DNA of 12,051 nucleotides. It comes from Holosporaceae bacterium. Its GTDB lineage: Bacteria > Pseudomonadota > Alphaproteobacteria > UBA3830. This document shows positions 1 to 6,966 of the stretch, piece by piece (positions within the stretch are counted from its first letter, which is position 1; each line of letters starts with the position of its first letter). Where the stretch lies: NCBI GenBank assembly GCA_031265715.1, contig JAISCG010000095.1:1-12051 (forward strand), given 5' to 3'. The notes beneath the pieces were generated by a model that saw only the letters and a program-made list of their open reading frames with translations, did not search any database and was not told the DNA's origin. The translations under genes and the position numbers were made by a program.

Positions 1-505
1 TCACAAGTTTCGCCGCCGTCTGTTTTTTACACTCGTCAAGATTGGTGATTTTATCGATTTTGGTGAGAATTATCTGATATACCACCGCGGAATCATCCAA
101 AATTTCCATAATTTCTTCATCATTTTCCTTAATTCCGTGCCGCGAATCTATGAGCAGAAAAATTCGTCGAAGATTCGGCCTTCCCAGAAGATAATTCAAA
201 ATCAGGTCGTCCCACAGTTTTCGCTTCTTTTTTGAAATGGCGGCGTATCCGTACCCGGGAAGATCCGCCAGCAATATCTTATTTTTCAGCGAAAAAAAAT
301 TGATCTGCTGTGTGCGTCCGGGAAATTTCGAAACGCGGGCACAATCCTTTTGTCCGACAATTGCGTTAATCAACGAAGATTTACCGACGTTCGACCTGCC
401 GACAAACGCTGTTTCCGGAATAAAACCGGCCGGAATTTGCTCGACGGACGCAGCCCCCGCAACAAATTTACATTCGGAACCGAATAATTCTTTCAGAGAA
501 ATCAC
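1..505 (-). CDS. engB: Ribosome biogenesis GTP-binding protein EngB/YihA (3' end outside window)
   Basis: Translating the minus strand from GTG at 505-503 gives 168 residues of a TrmE-Era-EngA-EngB-Septin-like GTPase. Visible motifs are the G1 P-loop GRSNVGKSS (residues 36-44), a G2 threonine in FPGRTQQ (about 61-67), G3 DLPGYGYA (81-88) and G4 TKID (148-151). The family is usually about 200 residues, so roughly 30-40 C-terminal residues, including the G5 region, lie beyond the left edge. In characterised bacteria EngB acts in late assembly of the 50S ribosomal subunit. The GTG start overlaps the yidC stop (GTGA, 4 nt shared), so the gene is almost certainly translationally coupled to yidC in one operon, a common alphaproteobacterial order. 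The GTG start rests on this overlap and on the expected N-terminal length. Confidence 0.95.
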   Translation of the reverse strand, partial: MISLKELFGSECKFVAGAASVEQIPAGFIPETAFVGRSNVGKSSLINAIVGQKDCARVSKFPGRTQQINFFSLKNKILLADLPGYGYAAISKKKRKLWDDLILNYLLGRPNLRRIFLLIDSRHGIKENDEEIMEILDDSAVVYQIILTKIDKITNLDECKKQTAAKLV

Positions 506-2184
506 GATTTTTCAACCTTTTCAGACTGTTTTTTGTCGGCAGCCTTGATGATATACTGCTGGGCAATTCCGAGAACATTACTGAAAGTCCAGTATATAAC
601 CAATCCCGCGGGCAGCTGCGCGAACATAAACGTAAACATAATCGGCATTATCATCATCATATTTGCCTGGGCCGGATCTGCCGGAGCGGGACTCATCTTC
701 TGCTGCAAAAGCATGGTAAGTCCCATCAGCAGCGGCCAAATCCCTATCTGTAAAAATCCCGGAAGATTCACCGGAATCAGTCCGAACAGGTTAAATATCG
801 ATAGAGGATCCGGCGCCGACAAATCATGAATCCACCAAATAAACGGCGCCTGGCGCATCTCTATCGAAATATACAGAACTTTATAGAGGGCGAACAACAC
901 CGGAGATTGCAGTAAAATCGGCAAACATCCTCCCAGCGGGTTAATTTTTTCTTTCTTGTACATTTCGGAAATCGCCGCACCGAGTTTCGCATTATCCCCC
1001 TCGTATTTCTTTCGCAATTCCTGCATTTTCGGCTGAAGGGCACTCATTCGATTCATGGAACGATAGGATTTGTTGGCCAGAGGAAACAGCAGCAACTTTA
1101 TCAAAAAAGTAATCAGCAAAATGCCCAATCCCATATTTCCGACGAAATCCTTTGCGTAGGCCAAAGCATAGAGCAGCGGTTTCGTTAAAATGTACAGCCA
1201 TCCGAAATCAATGGCCAGGTCAAAGTGCTGTACTTTGAGTTTTTCTTCGTACATGTCCAAGGTGTTGATTTCCTTCGCGCCGACAAAAAGATTGTGGGTC
1301 TCGGATATCTCGGATGAAGGAGCGATTTTGATTGCCTCCGCCGTACTTTCGATTCTGCAGATATTTTTACCTTCCTTCACGAAATGCTTATATATAAAAG
1401 TGTAATTTTTTTTCTGATCCGAAATAAATGCGGTCAACCAGTATTTATCCGTGACGCCCGACCATCCTCCCGAAGTTTTGTGGACAATTCCGCGTTTTTC
1501 GATGATATCTTCGTATTTTATTTCTTCCAATTTGTTGTTGATGTATCCGAGAGGCCCTTCGTAGGAATTCATAGAACCGTTGCTTACTTCAAACTGCCGA
1601 CTGATAACCGTAACGGCTTTGAGCGACGCCGTCCTGCTGCCGCAGTTTCGCACTTTGTCGGTAATCGTCAGCAAAAAATCTTTATCGACCGAAATTTGTT
1701 TTTCAAAAATCAGGCCGTTGCCGTTATCCCAGGTCAAAGTCACCGGAGAATTCTCCGAAAGCAGCGAAGAATTTGTTTCCCAGCAGGAATTCTCGTCCGG
1801 AAGAATGACGTTCGGATCGTCCGACGCCCAACCGGATCGGGCGAAACAATCCCGGTTATCATTGGCGAAAATTTGAACGTTTTCCTTGTTATCTGAGCTT
1901 TCGTGATATTTTTTCAGTTTGATATCGTTAATCTCTATTCCGAGAGACGAGATTACTCCGGATAAATTCCCGGATTCCACGCGAATATTTTTCGCCTCGG
2001 TCCGTCGAACAGGAACCGTGTTCTTCGGCGTAAAAATCGGAATGACAGCGTTCTCCGATTTCTGAACATCCTGAACAATCGTAGGATTCGTTACCTGGCG
2101 ATTTTCAAAAAAATACGGATACCCCAGCATAATCAGCATAGAAATTGCAAAAAACAGTACCGTATTGCGTTTATCTTCTTCCAT
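502..2184 (-). CDS. yidC: Membrane protein insertase YidC
   Basis: This 560-residue protein is full length for a Gram-negative YidC/Oxa1 insertase, which inserts proteins into the inner membrane with or without SecYEG. Residues about 8-24 form the N-terminal membrane anchor. Residues about 30-320 form the periplasmic P1 beta-domain. The insertase core runs from about 325 to 550, with NPLGGCLPILLQ (415-426) and RQAPFIWWIHDLSAPDP (444-460) as strong family motifs. The positive groove residue that is Arg366 in E. coli aligns with Lys363 (TFLIKLLLFPLA). The C-terminal tail is basic, as expected for ribosome contact. The ATG at 2184 has an AGGGAG ribosome site at 2194-2189. A promoter lies just upstream and engB overlaps the 3' end. 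No rnpA is found upstream. Confidence 0.97.
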   Translation of the reverse strand: MEEDKRNTVLFFAISMLIMLGYPYFFENRQVTNPTIVQDVQKSENAVIPIFTPKNTVPVRRTEAKNIRVESGNLSGVISSLGIEINDIKLKKYHESSDNKENVQIFANDNRDCFARSGWASDDPNVILPDENSCWETNSSLLSENSPVTLTWDNGNGLIFEKQISVDKDFLLTITDKVRNCGSRTASLKAVTVISRQFEVSNGSMNSYEGPLGYINNKLEEIKYEDIIEKRGIVHKTSGGWSGVTDKYWLTAFISDQKKNYTFIYKHFVKEGKNICRIESTAEAIKIAPSSEISETHNLFVGAKEINTLDMYEEKLKVQHFDLAIDFGWLYILTKPLLYALAYAKDFVGNMGLGILLITFLIKLLLFPLANKSYRSMNRMSALQPKMQELRKKYEGDNAKLGAAISEMYKKEKINPLGGCLPILLQSPVLFALYKVLYISIEMRQAPFIWWIHDLSAPDPLSIFNLFGLIPVNLPGFLQIGIWPLLMGLTMLLQQKMSPAPADPAQANMMMIMPIMFTFMFAQLPAGLVIYWTFSNVLGIAQQYIIKAADKKQSEKVEKS

Positions 2185-2216
2185 GAATCTCCCTCATCAG
2201 CATCGAAACGAGTAGG

Positions 2217-2246
2217 ATAATACAATAATTTGTAACCTTTGTGTAA
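2217..2246 (-). promoter_or_regulatory. Candidate sigma-70 promoter of yidC-engB
   Basis: On the minus strand a -35-like TTACAC (2246-2241) and a -10 TATTAT (2222-2217) are separated by 18 nt. This gives a leader of about 25 nt with the AGGGAG ribosome site. It implies that yidC is transcribed from its own promoter here and not from an upstream rpmH-rnpA unit. Sequence match only. Confidence 0.5.
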
Positions 2247-2276
2247 CTATTTCGGTTGTTTTGCCCGGACGCCATA

Positions 2277-2305
2277 TTAGAAAATTACGCATATTTCTGT
2301 ATACA
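2277..2305 (+). promoter_or_regulatory. Candidate promoter of the CDF transporter gene
   Basis: TTAGAA (2277-2282), a 17-nt spacer and TATACA (2300-2305) form a plausible but weak -35/-10 pair pointing to the CDF gene. The -10 lies inside a perfect palindrome (2295-2308). Use of this promoter would leave a leader of about 155 nt before the ATG at 2469. Weak -35 match. Confidence 0.3.
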
Positions 2306-2308
2306 GAA
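2295..2308. promoter_or_regulatory. Perfect 14-bp palindrome, candidate operator
   Basis: TTCTGTATACAGAA is identical to its reverse complement. It sits in the divergent yidC/CDF intergenic region and overlaps the candidate CDF -10 element, where binding by a dimeric repressor would block transcription. It matches no operator consensus I can name. It is not the E. coli LexA box, which needs CTGT and ACAG eight bases apart. Confidence 0.4.
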
Positions 2309-2321
2309 CACAGGCGAGGTA

Positions 2322-2352
2322 GGGGATTACCAACAGCATCCGAGCAATCCCC
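2322..2352 (+). other. Inverted repeat in the CDF 5' leader
   Basis: GGGGATT (2322-2328) can pair perfectly with AATCCCC (2346-2352) around a 17-nt loop. A second small stem, CGGTA/TACCG, lies at 2408-2424, and its loop contains TTCCCC, which could compete for the first GGGGA. No U-tract follows, so this is not a terminator. It may be a structured 5' leader. No known riboswitch class is recognised. Confidence 0.3.
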
Positions 2353-2468
2353 CCTTAACTTTGAACAGATGCCATGCTCCACACCCCTATCCGAAAATCA
2401 ACGATAGCGGTATTCCCCGTACCGGTGTACAATCCACTTCGGAACGGTTAATAACAGGAGCAAAATTA

Positions 2469-3407
2469 ATGTTTTATCGCATAAAGTTAGTTGATAATCT
2501 GCTTGATTTCTATTTTAAGGATTGTTCCCACTCTGATTTGGCGAAAAAATCGGTTATTCTCGGAGTTTTTACTTCCATTTTTCTGATAATAATAAAAGGT
2601 GCGGCGTGGATGATAACCGATTCCATCTCCATGCAAGCCTCTGTGGTTGACTCTGTTTTAGACGCTCTCACTTCGTTTTTGGGATATCACGCGCTGCTGT
2701 ATTCCTCCGTCTCTTTTGATAAAGAGCACAACTACGGCCATGAAAAAGTGGAGGGAATTATGGCTCTGTTCCAGTGCTTGTTGGTCATCTACTCCGGAAT
2801 AATGATATTCATAGAGGCCTACGACACGATCAAAGCGCCCAAACCGATAACGAACGAATTTGTCGGCGTCATCATAATGATGGTTTCCTGCGTTGCGGTG
2901 TATCAGTTGGTGTATTTTCAACAGTACGTGGCGGTGAAAACGGATTCTGTCCTGGTGAAAGGAGATTCGCTGCATTATGTTTCCGATTTTCTGATGAACA
3001 TATGTATTATCATATCTCTTTTGGTGTCGAAAATTTTTTCGCACGTTGACGTCATATGCGGCGTGCTGGTGGGCGGGTACGTGCTGTACAGCGCCTTTCA
3101 GATACTGAAAAGTGCAATTATAGATCTGATGGATGAGTCGCTGCCCGTCGATACACAGAACAATATCATAAAAGCAATAACATCCGTCGGCGGCGTGAAA
3201 AAGATAAAAATATTAAAAACGAGATCAGCCGGAATGAAAAAGTATGTCGAATCCAGAATATTTGTTGATCGCTTTGCTTCTCTCGAAGAATCCGACAGAA
3301 TCACGGGGGAAATTGAGGCCAAAGTGTGCGCAATGTTCGAAAAAGTCGACGTAATTATAAAAGCAGAGCCAGAAAAGGCGGATATTTCATCGACCACTAC
3401 TCGCTGA
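2469..3407 (+). CDS. Cation diffusion facilitator family metal exporter (YiiP/FieF-like)
   Basis: This 312-residue inner-membrane antiporter is predicted to export divalent metal (Zn, Fe, Mn or similar) in exchange for protons. Six hydrophobic segments span about residues 27-222, followed by a cytoplasmic C-terminal domain (about 225-300). The transport-site ligands are intact: D61xxxD65 in helix 2 and H169xxxD173 in helix 5. The interfacial loop ligands D84, H87 and H91 match YiiP D68, H71 and H75. The C-terminal site ligands of YiiP (H232, H248, H283, D285) align with K247, R263, K298 and E300, so that site appears lost. The start at ATG 2469 is chosen because AGGAG lies about 10 nt upstream and the protein then aligns with YiiP from its N-terminus. 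A longer reading from 2256 adds 71 unrelated residues. The metal specificity cannot be read from the sequence. Confidence 0.92.
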   Translation: MFYRIKLVDNLLDFYFKDCSHSDLAKKSVILGVFTSIFLIIIKGAAWMITDSISMQASVVDSVLDALTSFLGYHALLYSSVSFDKEHNYGHEKVEGIMALFQCLLVIYSGIMIFIEAYDTIKAPKPITNEFVGVIIMMVSCVAVYQLVYFQQYVAVKTDSVLVKGDSLHYVSDFLMNICIIISLLVSKIFSHVDVICGVLVGGYVLYSAFQILKSAIIDLMDESLPVDTQNNIIKAITSVGGVKKIKILKTRSAGMKKYVESRIFVDRFASLEESDRITGEIEAKVCAMFEKVDVIIKAEPEKADISSTTTR

Positions 3408-3424
3408 AACCGGTAGTGGTTGAT
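3389..3424. other. 12-bp stem-loop around the CDF stop codon
   Basis: ATCGACCACTAC (3389-3400) pairs with GTAGTGGTTGAT (3413-3424) over 12 positions with one G-U pair. The TGA stop of the CDF gene lies in the 12-nt loop. No T-run follows on either strand, so it is not a classical intrinsic terminator. It could stabilise the 3' end of the mRNA. The remaining 3425-3528 holds no supported gene. Confidence 0.4.
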
Positions 3425-3528
3425 CGTGAAAATTGTTAAGCCGGTTGCGGTAATGGCTCCGGCATCATGTTGATTGCCGCTTTTGGAAAAAATATAGAGA
3501 AGGAGTAAAAATTTTTTCAAGTTTTTTG

Positions 3529-3557
3529 TTGCAAAAAAAATAAAAATGTATTAGAAT
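3529..3557 (+). promoter_or_regulatory. Candidate promoter of the NfeD-flotillin operon
   Basis: TTGCAA (3529-3534), a 17-nt spacer and TAGAAT (3552-3557) form a good sigma-70-like promoter in an A/T-rich stretch. Transcription would begin at about 3563-3566, practically on the first ATG of the next gene (3564). The gene is therefore either leaderless or starts at the next in-frame ATG, 3588. Confidence 0.55.
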
Positions 3558-3563
3558 GATCAC

Positions 3564-4163
3564 ATGTGTATTTTATTTAAAAACTTTATGTATGATTTTT
3601 TTCAGCTGCAGTATGCGGCCAGGTTTTACTTTTCGGTTGCCCTGTTTTCGACGCTTTTGTTCGTACTGAAGCTTTTTGTTTTTTGCGATGATGATTTCGG
3701 CGGCGAAGACGGAATCGGAGATTCATCGTCGCATTCGGACAGTGATGACGCGTTTGCTTTCCTGTCTTTGCAGTCGATTTTGGCATTTTTGATGGGATTC
3801 GGGTGGAGCGGTCTTGCCGGAGCGCGAGAATGGAAATTGGGGGCGGCTCTTTCATTTGCGGTTGCTCTGGGTTTCGGTTGTTTATTCATGTTTATTTCGG
3901 CCTTTCTGATGTCTAAACTGAAGAAATTGAATGAAATTAATGTGGTTGATCTCAGGGAATGTATCGACAGAATCGGAAAATCCTACACGCGATTTTCTCC
4001 GAAAAGTGCCGGACAGATTCAAATCGAAATAAACGGCAGACTCGCAACGGTTGGCGCCGTGAATAATTCAGCGGACGAAATAAAATCGTTTGATATTATA
4101 AAAGTCGTGCGCGTGGAAAACGACGTGCTATATATTGAGAAAATTACGGAAGAAGGAGAATAA
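3564..4163 (+). CDS. NfeD/YuaF-like (YqiJ-type) membrane protein with OB-fold, flotillin partner
   Basis: The protein has 199 residues. It has a hydrophobic segment at about 21-40, an acidic Asp/Ser/Gly-rich stretch (41-62), two hydrophobic segments at about 66-85 and 92-116, then a beta-rich C-terminal domain (about 125-195) of the NfeD OB-fold type. The acidic spacer followed by LQSILAFLMGFGWSGLAGA is typical of YuaF/YqiJ proteins, which are encoded next to flotillins and are thought to help organise membrane microdomains. The stop at 4161-4163 is one base before the flotillin ATG, so the two form an operon. The start is uncertain: ATG 3564 has no ribosome site and may be leaderless, while ATG 3588 (residue 9) is the alternative. 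Family assignment is from architecture and neighbour. Confidence 0.8.
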   Translation: MCILFKNFMYDFFQLQYAARFYFSVALFSTLLFVLKLFVFCDDDFGGEDGIGDSSSHSDSDDAFAFLSLQSILAFLMGFGWSGLAGAREWKLGAALSFAVALGFGCLFMFISAFLMSKLKKLNEINVVDLRECIDRIGKSYTRFSPKSAGQIQIEINGRLATVGAVNNSADEIKSFDIIKVVRVENDVLYIEKITEEGE

Positions 4164-4164
4164 A

Positions 4165-5529
4165 ATGGAATTTGTTGCAATTGTTCTGGCTATACTTGTT
4201 TTTGGAATTTTTACGTTGGCTGCGCGCCAATATAAAAGAGGTTCGTCCAATAAAATTCTTGTGGTTTGCGGGAAAATCGGAGGATCTCAGACGGCGAAAT
4301 GTATTCATGGCGGAGCTACGTTTGTTTTGCCGTTGCTTCAGGAATGTTCCTATCTTTCTCTCGAGCCGATGACAACGGAAATCGATTTAACCGGGGCGCT
4401 TTCAAAGAAAAATATCAGGGTAAACGTCCCTGCAACGTTTACGTTCGGTATCGCGACGGCCCCGAAAATCGTGTTGAACGCGGCCGAAAGATTGTTGGGA
4501 TTGAACCGACATGATATCGTAAATCAGGCAAACGACATCATATTAGGGCAGTTGCGTTTGGTGATCGCGACACTGTCAATTGAAGAAATCAACCAGGACA
4601 GAGAAAAATTTCTCGAGCAAATCAATGTTAACGTAAACATCGAGCTCAACAAAATCGGACTTGAAGTTATTAACGTTAACGTTCGCGATATTACCGACGA
4701 ATCGGGATATATCGAAGCAATCGGTAAAAAAGCGGCGGCGGAAGCAATAAACAAAGCAAAGATCGAGGTCGCTCAGCAGGAAAAAATCGGGACGGTCGGT
4801 GAGGCTGAAGCTTTGAAAAATCAGAGAATACAGGTGGCTGCGTTTGAGGCGGAATCGGTCGAGGGAGAAAACCTGGCGAAGGCGGAGATTGCAACTTACA
4901 ACGCTAATTTGGCAGTGAAACAGGCGTCGGCGTTGAAAATGGGAGAGGTCGCAAAGGCCAATGCGGAGAGAGACGTCCTGATTGCCCAGAAAGAAAAAGA
5001 AGAAGCTAAACTCAAAAAGGAAGAGCTGGCAAAGCAAGAGGTGGAAAAGCTGAAGGTGCAAGTTATGGCTGACGCTGAGGCTGAAAAACTCCGGAGGATT
5101 GCACTTGGCGAAGCCGACGCGGTCAAAGCAAGATATTTTGCGGAAGCAGAAGGTGTAAAAGCCGTTTTGGAGGCAAAAGCCGAAGGATATAATCGTTTAA
5201 TTTCCATGTGCGGTGAAAAACCTGAATTGGCGACCAGTTTACTCATGATAGAAAAAATTGAGGATATCGTTTCCAAACAGGTTGAGGCAATTAAAAACAT
5301 TAAAATCGATAAAATTACGGTCTGGGATGGCGGGTCAGGCGGACAAGGCGGTAGCACAACTGCAAATTTCATGAAGGATCTTATAAAATCTCTTCCTGCG
5401 GTTCACGAATTGGCAGCGCAGGCTGGGGTAGAACTTCCGCCGATTTTAGGAAAAGTCGGAGCAGAAACCGAAGCTGACGATAAAAGAGAAGCCGGATCTG
5501 GAGCATTTGGTCGCAGGCCTCGTCTCTAA
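4165..5529 (+). CDS. Flotillin-like SPFH/band 7 protein (FloT/YqiK type)
   Basis: This 454-residue protein has an N-terminal membrane-inserting segment (about 2-20), an SPFH/PHB domain (about 25-190) and a long Ala/Glu/Lys-rich coiled-coil 'flotillin' domain (about 195-370) with repeated EA motifs such as AEAEK and EGVKAVLEAKAEG. A Gly-rich linker GGSGGQGGS starts near residue 389, and a charged tail ends in GRRPRL. Flotillins oligomerise on the cytoplasmic face of the inner membrane and mark ordered-lipid microdomains. The start is ATG 4165, preceded by AAGGAG inside the end of the upstream gene with one base between the two genes, which indicates translational coupling. A longer in-frame reading from 4135 would overlap the upstream gene and is rejected. 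A terminator closes the operon. Confidence 0.92.
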   Translation: MEFVAIVLAILVFGIFTLAARQYKRGSSNKILVVCGKIGGSQTAKCIHGGATFVLPLLQECSYLSLEPMTTEIDLTGALSKKNIRVNVPATFTFGIATAPKIVLNAAERLLGLNRHDIVNQANDIILGQLRLVIATLSIEEINQDREKFLEQINVNVNIELNKIGLEVINVNVRDITDESGYIEAIGKKAAAEAINKAKIEVAQQEKIGTVGEAEALKNQRIQVAAFEAESVEGENLAKAEIATYNANLAVKQASALKMGEVAKANAERDVLIAQKEKEEAKLKKEELAKQEVEKLKVQVMADAEAEKLRRIALGEADAVKARYFAEAEGVKAVLEAKAEGYNRLISMCGEKPELATSLLMIEKIEDIVSKQVEAIKNIKIDKITVWDGGSGGQGGSTTANFMKDLIKSLPAVHELAAQAGVELPPILGKVGAETEADDKREAGSGAFGRRPRL

Positions 5530-5540
5530 AAGACGCTGTT

Positions 5541-5580
5541 AAAAAAATACGATCTGGTGTCCGGCGGGGTCGTTTTTTTT
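5541..5580 (+). terminator. Intrinsic terminator after the flotillin gene
   Basis: ACGATC (5549-5554) pairs with GGTCGT (5568-5573, one G-U pair), followed by eight T residues (5573-5580). Seven A residues precede it (5541-5547), so it could also end transcription on the minus strand. A smaller stem, CGTCT/AGACG (5521-5535), overlaps the stop codon of the flotillin gene. Confidence 0.75.
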
Positions 5581-5607
5581 GCCATTACACTGAATAACTA
5601 ATATTAT
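5579..5607 (+). promoter_or_regulatory. Candidate promoter of rtcB
   Basis: TTGCCA (5579-5584), a 17-nt spacer and TATTAT (5602-5607) form a strong sigma-70-like promoter directly after the terminator T-run. It separates rtcB from the flotillin operon. Transcription would start near 5614, leaving a leader of about 18 nt that lacks a good ribosome site. Confidence 0.6.
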
Positions 5608-5631
5608 TGCTGAGGTTTTACGCAAAAAAAT

Positions 5632-6777
5632 ATGATAAAAGTGACTGGAAAATACAATACGGCAACGGTCTATGCGAAGGCAGTCGAAATGAAATGCGAG
5701 GACCAAATTCTGCAATATTTGAATCATCCGATGTTTGCAGATACGAAAGTTCGGATCATGCCCGACGTGCATTTGGCGAAGGGAGCAACTGTCGGCTTCA
5801 CCGCAACGTGTAATGAGTACGTCGTTCCGTCAATTATCGGCGTGGACATCGGCTGCGGAGTTAACGCCTACAGTCTGGGAGCCGGAAGTACTGCGTTTGA
5901 TAAGCTGGACAAGTACATAAGAAAGCGCATTCCGTCCGGCAGAGAAGTTAATCCGTCTGCCCACGAGTGGCTGGAAGAAACATACAAATATGTGCCTGAT
6001 CCCAGAATGACTTTCGACTCGTTCATGAAAAATGTCGCGAATATTTCTAAAAAAGTCGAATTTCCCGTCGGAAGAGCTCTGGGCGCGCTCGGAAGTCTGG
6101 GAGGCGGAAACCATTTTATAGAAATCGACACAGACAAGCATAAAGGGCGTTGGCTTTTGGTCCATACCGGCAGTCGCGGCTTCGGATTGCACGTTTCGAA
6201 ATACCATCAGGAGCTTGCAGATAAAAGAACAAACAAAGAAAGTCCGCTGAAATTTCTGACCGGACCGGCGGCCGACAACTATATTGCGGATATGAAAATA
6301 GCCCAGCTCTACGCCCGGGTAAATCGTGCTCTGATCGCTTTTCAAATAGGATGCGATTTTTTCAAACTTGCGCACAGTAAATTTAAAGCCGTCGAAAGCA
6401 TCCATAATTACATCGATTTTGAACACGGGATAATCCGCAAGGGGGCGATATCGGCTCAGAAAGGCGAGCAACTGGTGATTCCGTTTTCGATGGCGGACGG
6501 CGCAATCATCGGAGTCGGAAAAGGAAATGCGGAATGGAATTATTCCGCCCCCCACGGTAGCGGACGAAAAATGTCCCGCACTCAGGCCAAAGAATTGTCG
6601 ATGGACGAATATCGCAAACGCATGAAGGGCATTTGGTCCGCCTGCGTGACCGAAAATACCGTGGACGAAAGTCCGATGGCCTATAAATCTGCGCGGGATG
6701 TTTTGGATTTCGTTGAAGAAACGCTGCATATAACGCACCGTCTGACGCCGATATACAATTTTAAAGCCGAAGAGTAG
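5632..6777 (+). CDS. rtcB: RtcB family tRNA/RNA-splicing ligase
   Basis: This 381-residue protein matches the short bacterial form of RtcB, which joins 2',3'-cyclic phosphate (or 3'-phosphate) and 5'-OH RNA ends using GTP and Mn2+. Metal and catalytic motifs are intact: MPDVHLAKGATVGF (43-56), GVDIGCGVNA (70-79, with D72 and C75), LGGGNHFIEID (156-166, with N160 and H161), HTGSRGFG (178-185), IHNY (257-260) and SAPHGSGRKMSR (305-316). H308 is the residue expected to be guanylylated. The opening IKVTGKYNTATVYA is the normal RtcB N-terminus and fixes ATG 5632, although the only ribosome-site-like sequence (GAGG, about 5611-5614) is rather far away. No RtcA, RtcR or archease gene is nearby, so it may serve RNA repair or tRNA maintenance on its own. 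Substrates are not evident from the sequence. Confidence 0.94.
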   Translation: MIKVTGKYNTATVYAKAVEMKCEDQILQYLNHPMFADTKVRIMPDVHLAKGATVGFTATCNEYVVPSIIGVDIGCGVNAYSLGAGSTAFDKLDKYIRKRIPSGREVNPSAHEWLEETYKYVPDPRMTFDSFMKNVANISKKVEFPVGRALGALGSLGGGNHFIEIDTDKHKGRWLLVHTGSRGFGLHVSKYHQELADKRTNKESPLKFLTGPAADNYIADMKIAQLYARVNRALIAFQIGCDFFKLAHSKFKAVESIHNYIDFEHGIIRKGAISAQKGEQLVIPFSMADGAIIGVGKGNAEWNYSAPHGSGRKMSRTQAKELSMDEYRKRMKGIWSACVTENTVDESPMAYKSARDVLDFVEETLHITHRLTPIYNFKAEE

Positions 6778-6966
6778 AAATATCCGGAAATCAATCTTAT
6801 GTCCGGGTTCAGAAACATACGAAGCGAGTTAAAAGGAGGCAGTTCCGCGCGGCGCACACGCAAGGTTTCGAGAAGCGAATTGACAACAAAAATACTGAAT
6901 CACAGGAGATCTGACGAGCGGATTGTTTATTTTATGTTAACATTCGCCGGAGTATAACCGGATATT

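Noticed and set aside
1384..1896. A 170-codon open frame antisense to yidC
   Set aside because: It is the shadow of the YidC periplasmic domain coding sequence, with no ribosome site and no family signature.
2256..2468. 71-residue N-terminal extension of the CDF transporter
   Set aside because: It has no similarity to CDF proteins, covers the candidate promoter and leader, and ATG 2469 has its own ribosome site.
3426..3473. A 15-codon frame VKIVKPVAVMAPASC after the CDF gene, considered as a small peptide or TGA-readthrough product
   Set aside because: GTG start without a ribosome site, TGA is used as a normal stop elsewhere in the window, and no modifying enzyme is nearby.
4576..5061. A 161-codon open frame antisense to the flotillin gene
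   Set aside because: Its Phe/Leu/Ser-rich composition is what the reverse strand of Lys/Glu/Ala coiled-coil codons produces.
5830..6738. A 302-codon open frame antisense to rtcB
   Set aside because: It lies wholly inside a well-supported RtcB gene in the opposite direction, has no recognisable motif, and is explained by codon bias of the sense gene.
6799..6957. A 52-codon frame (MSGFRNIRSELKGGSS and on) between rtcB and the tadE-like gene
   Set aside because: It has no ribosome site, no recognisable motif and an Arg/Ser-rich composition. A TTGACA at 6880 has no matching -10, so nothing supports a gene here.
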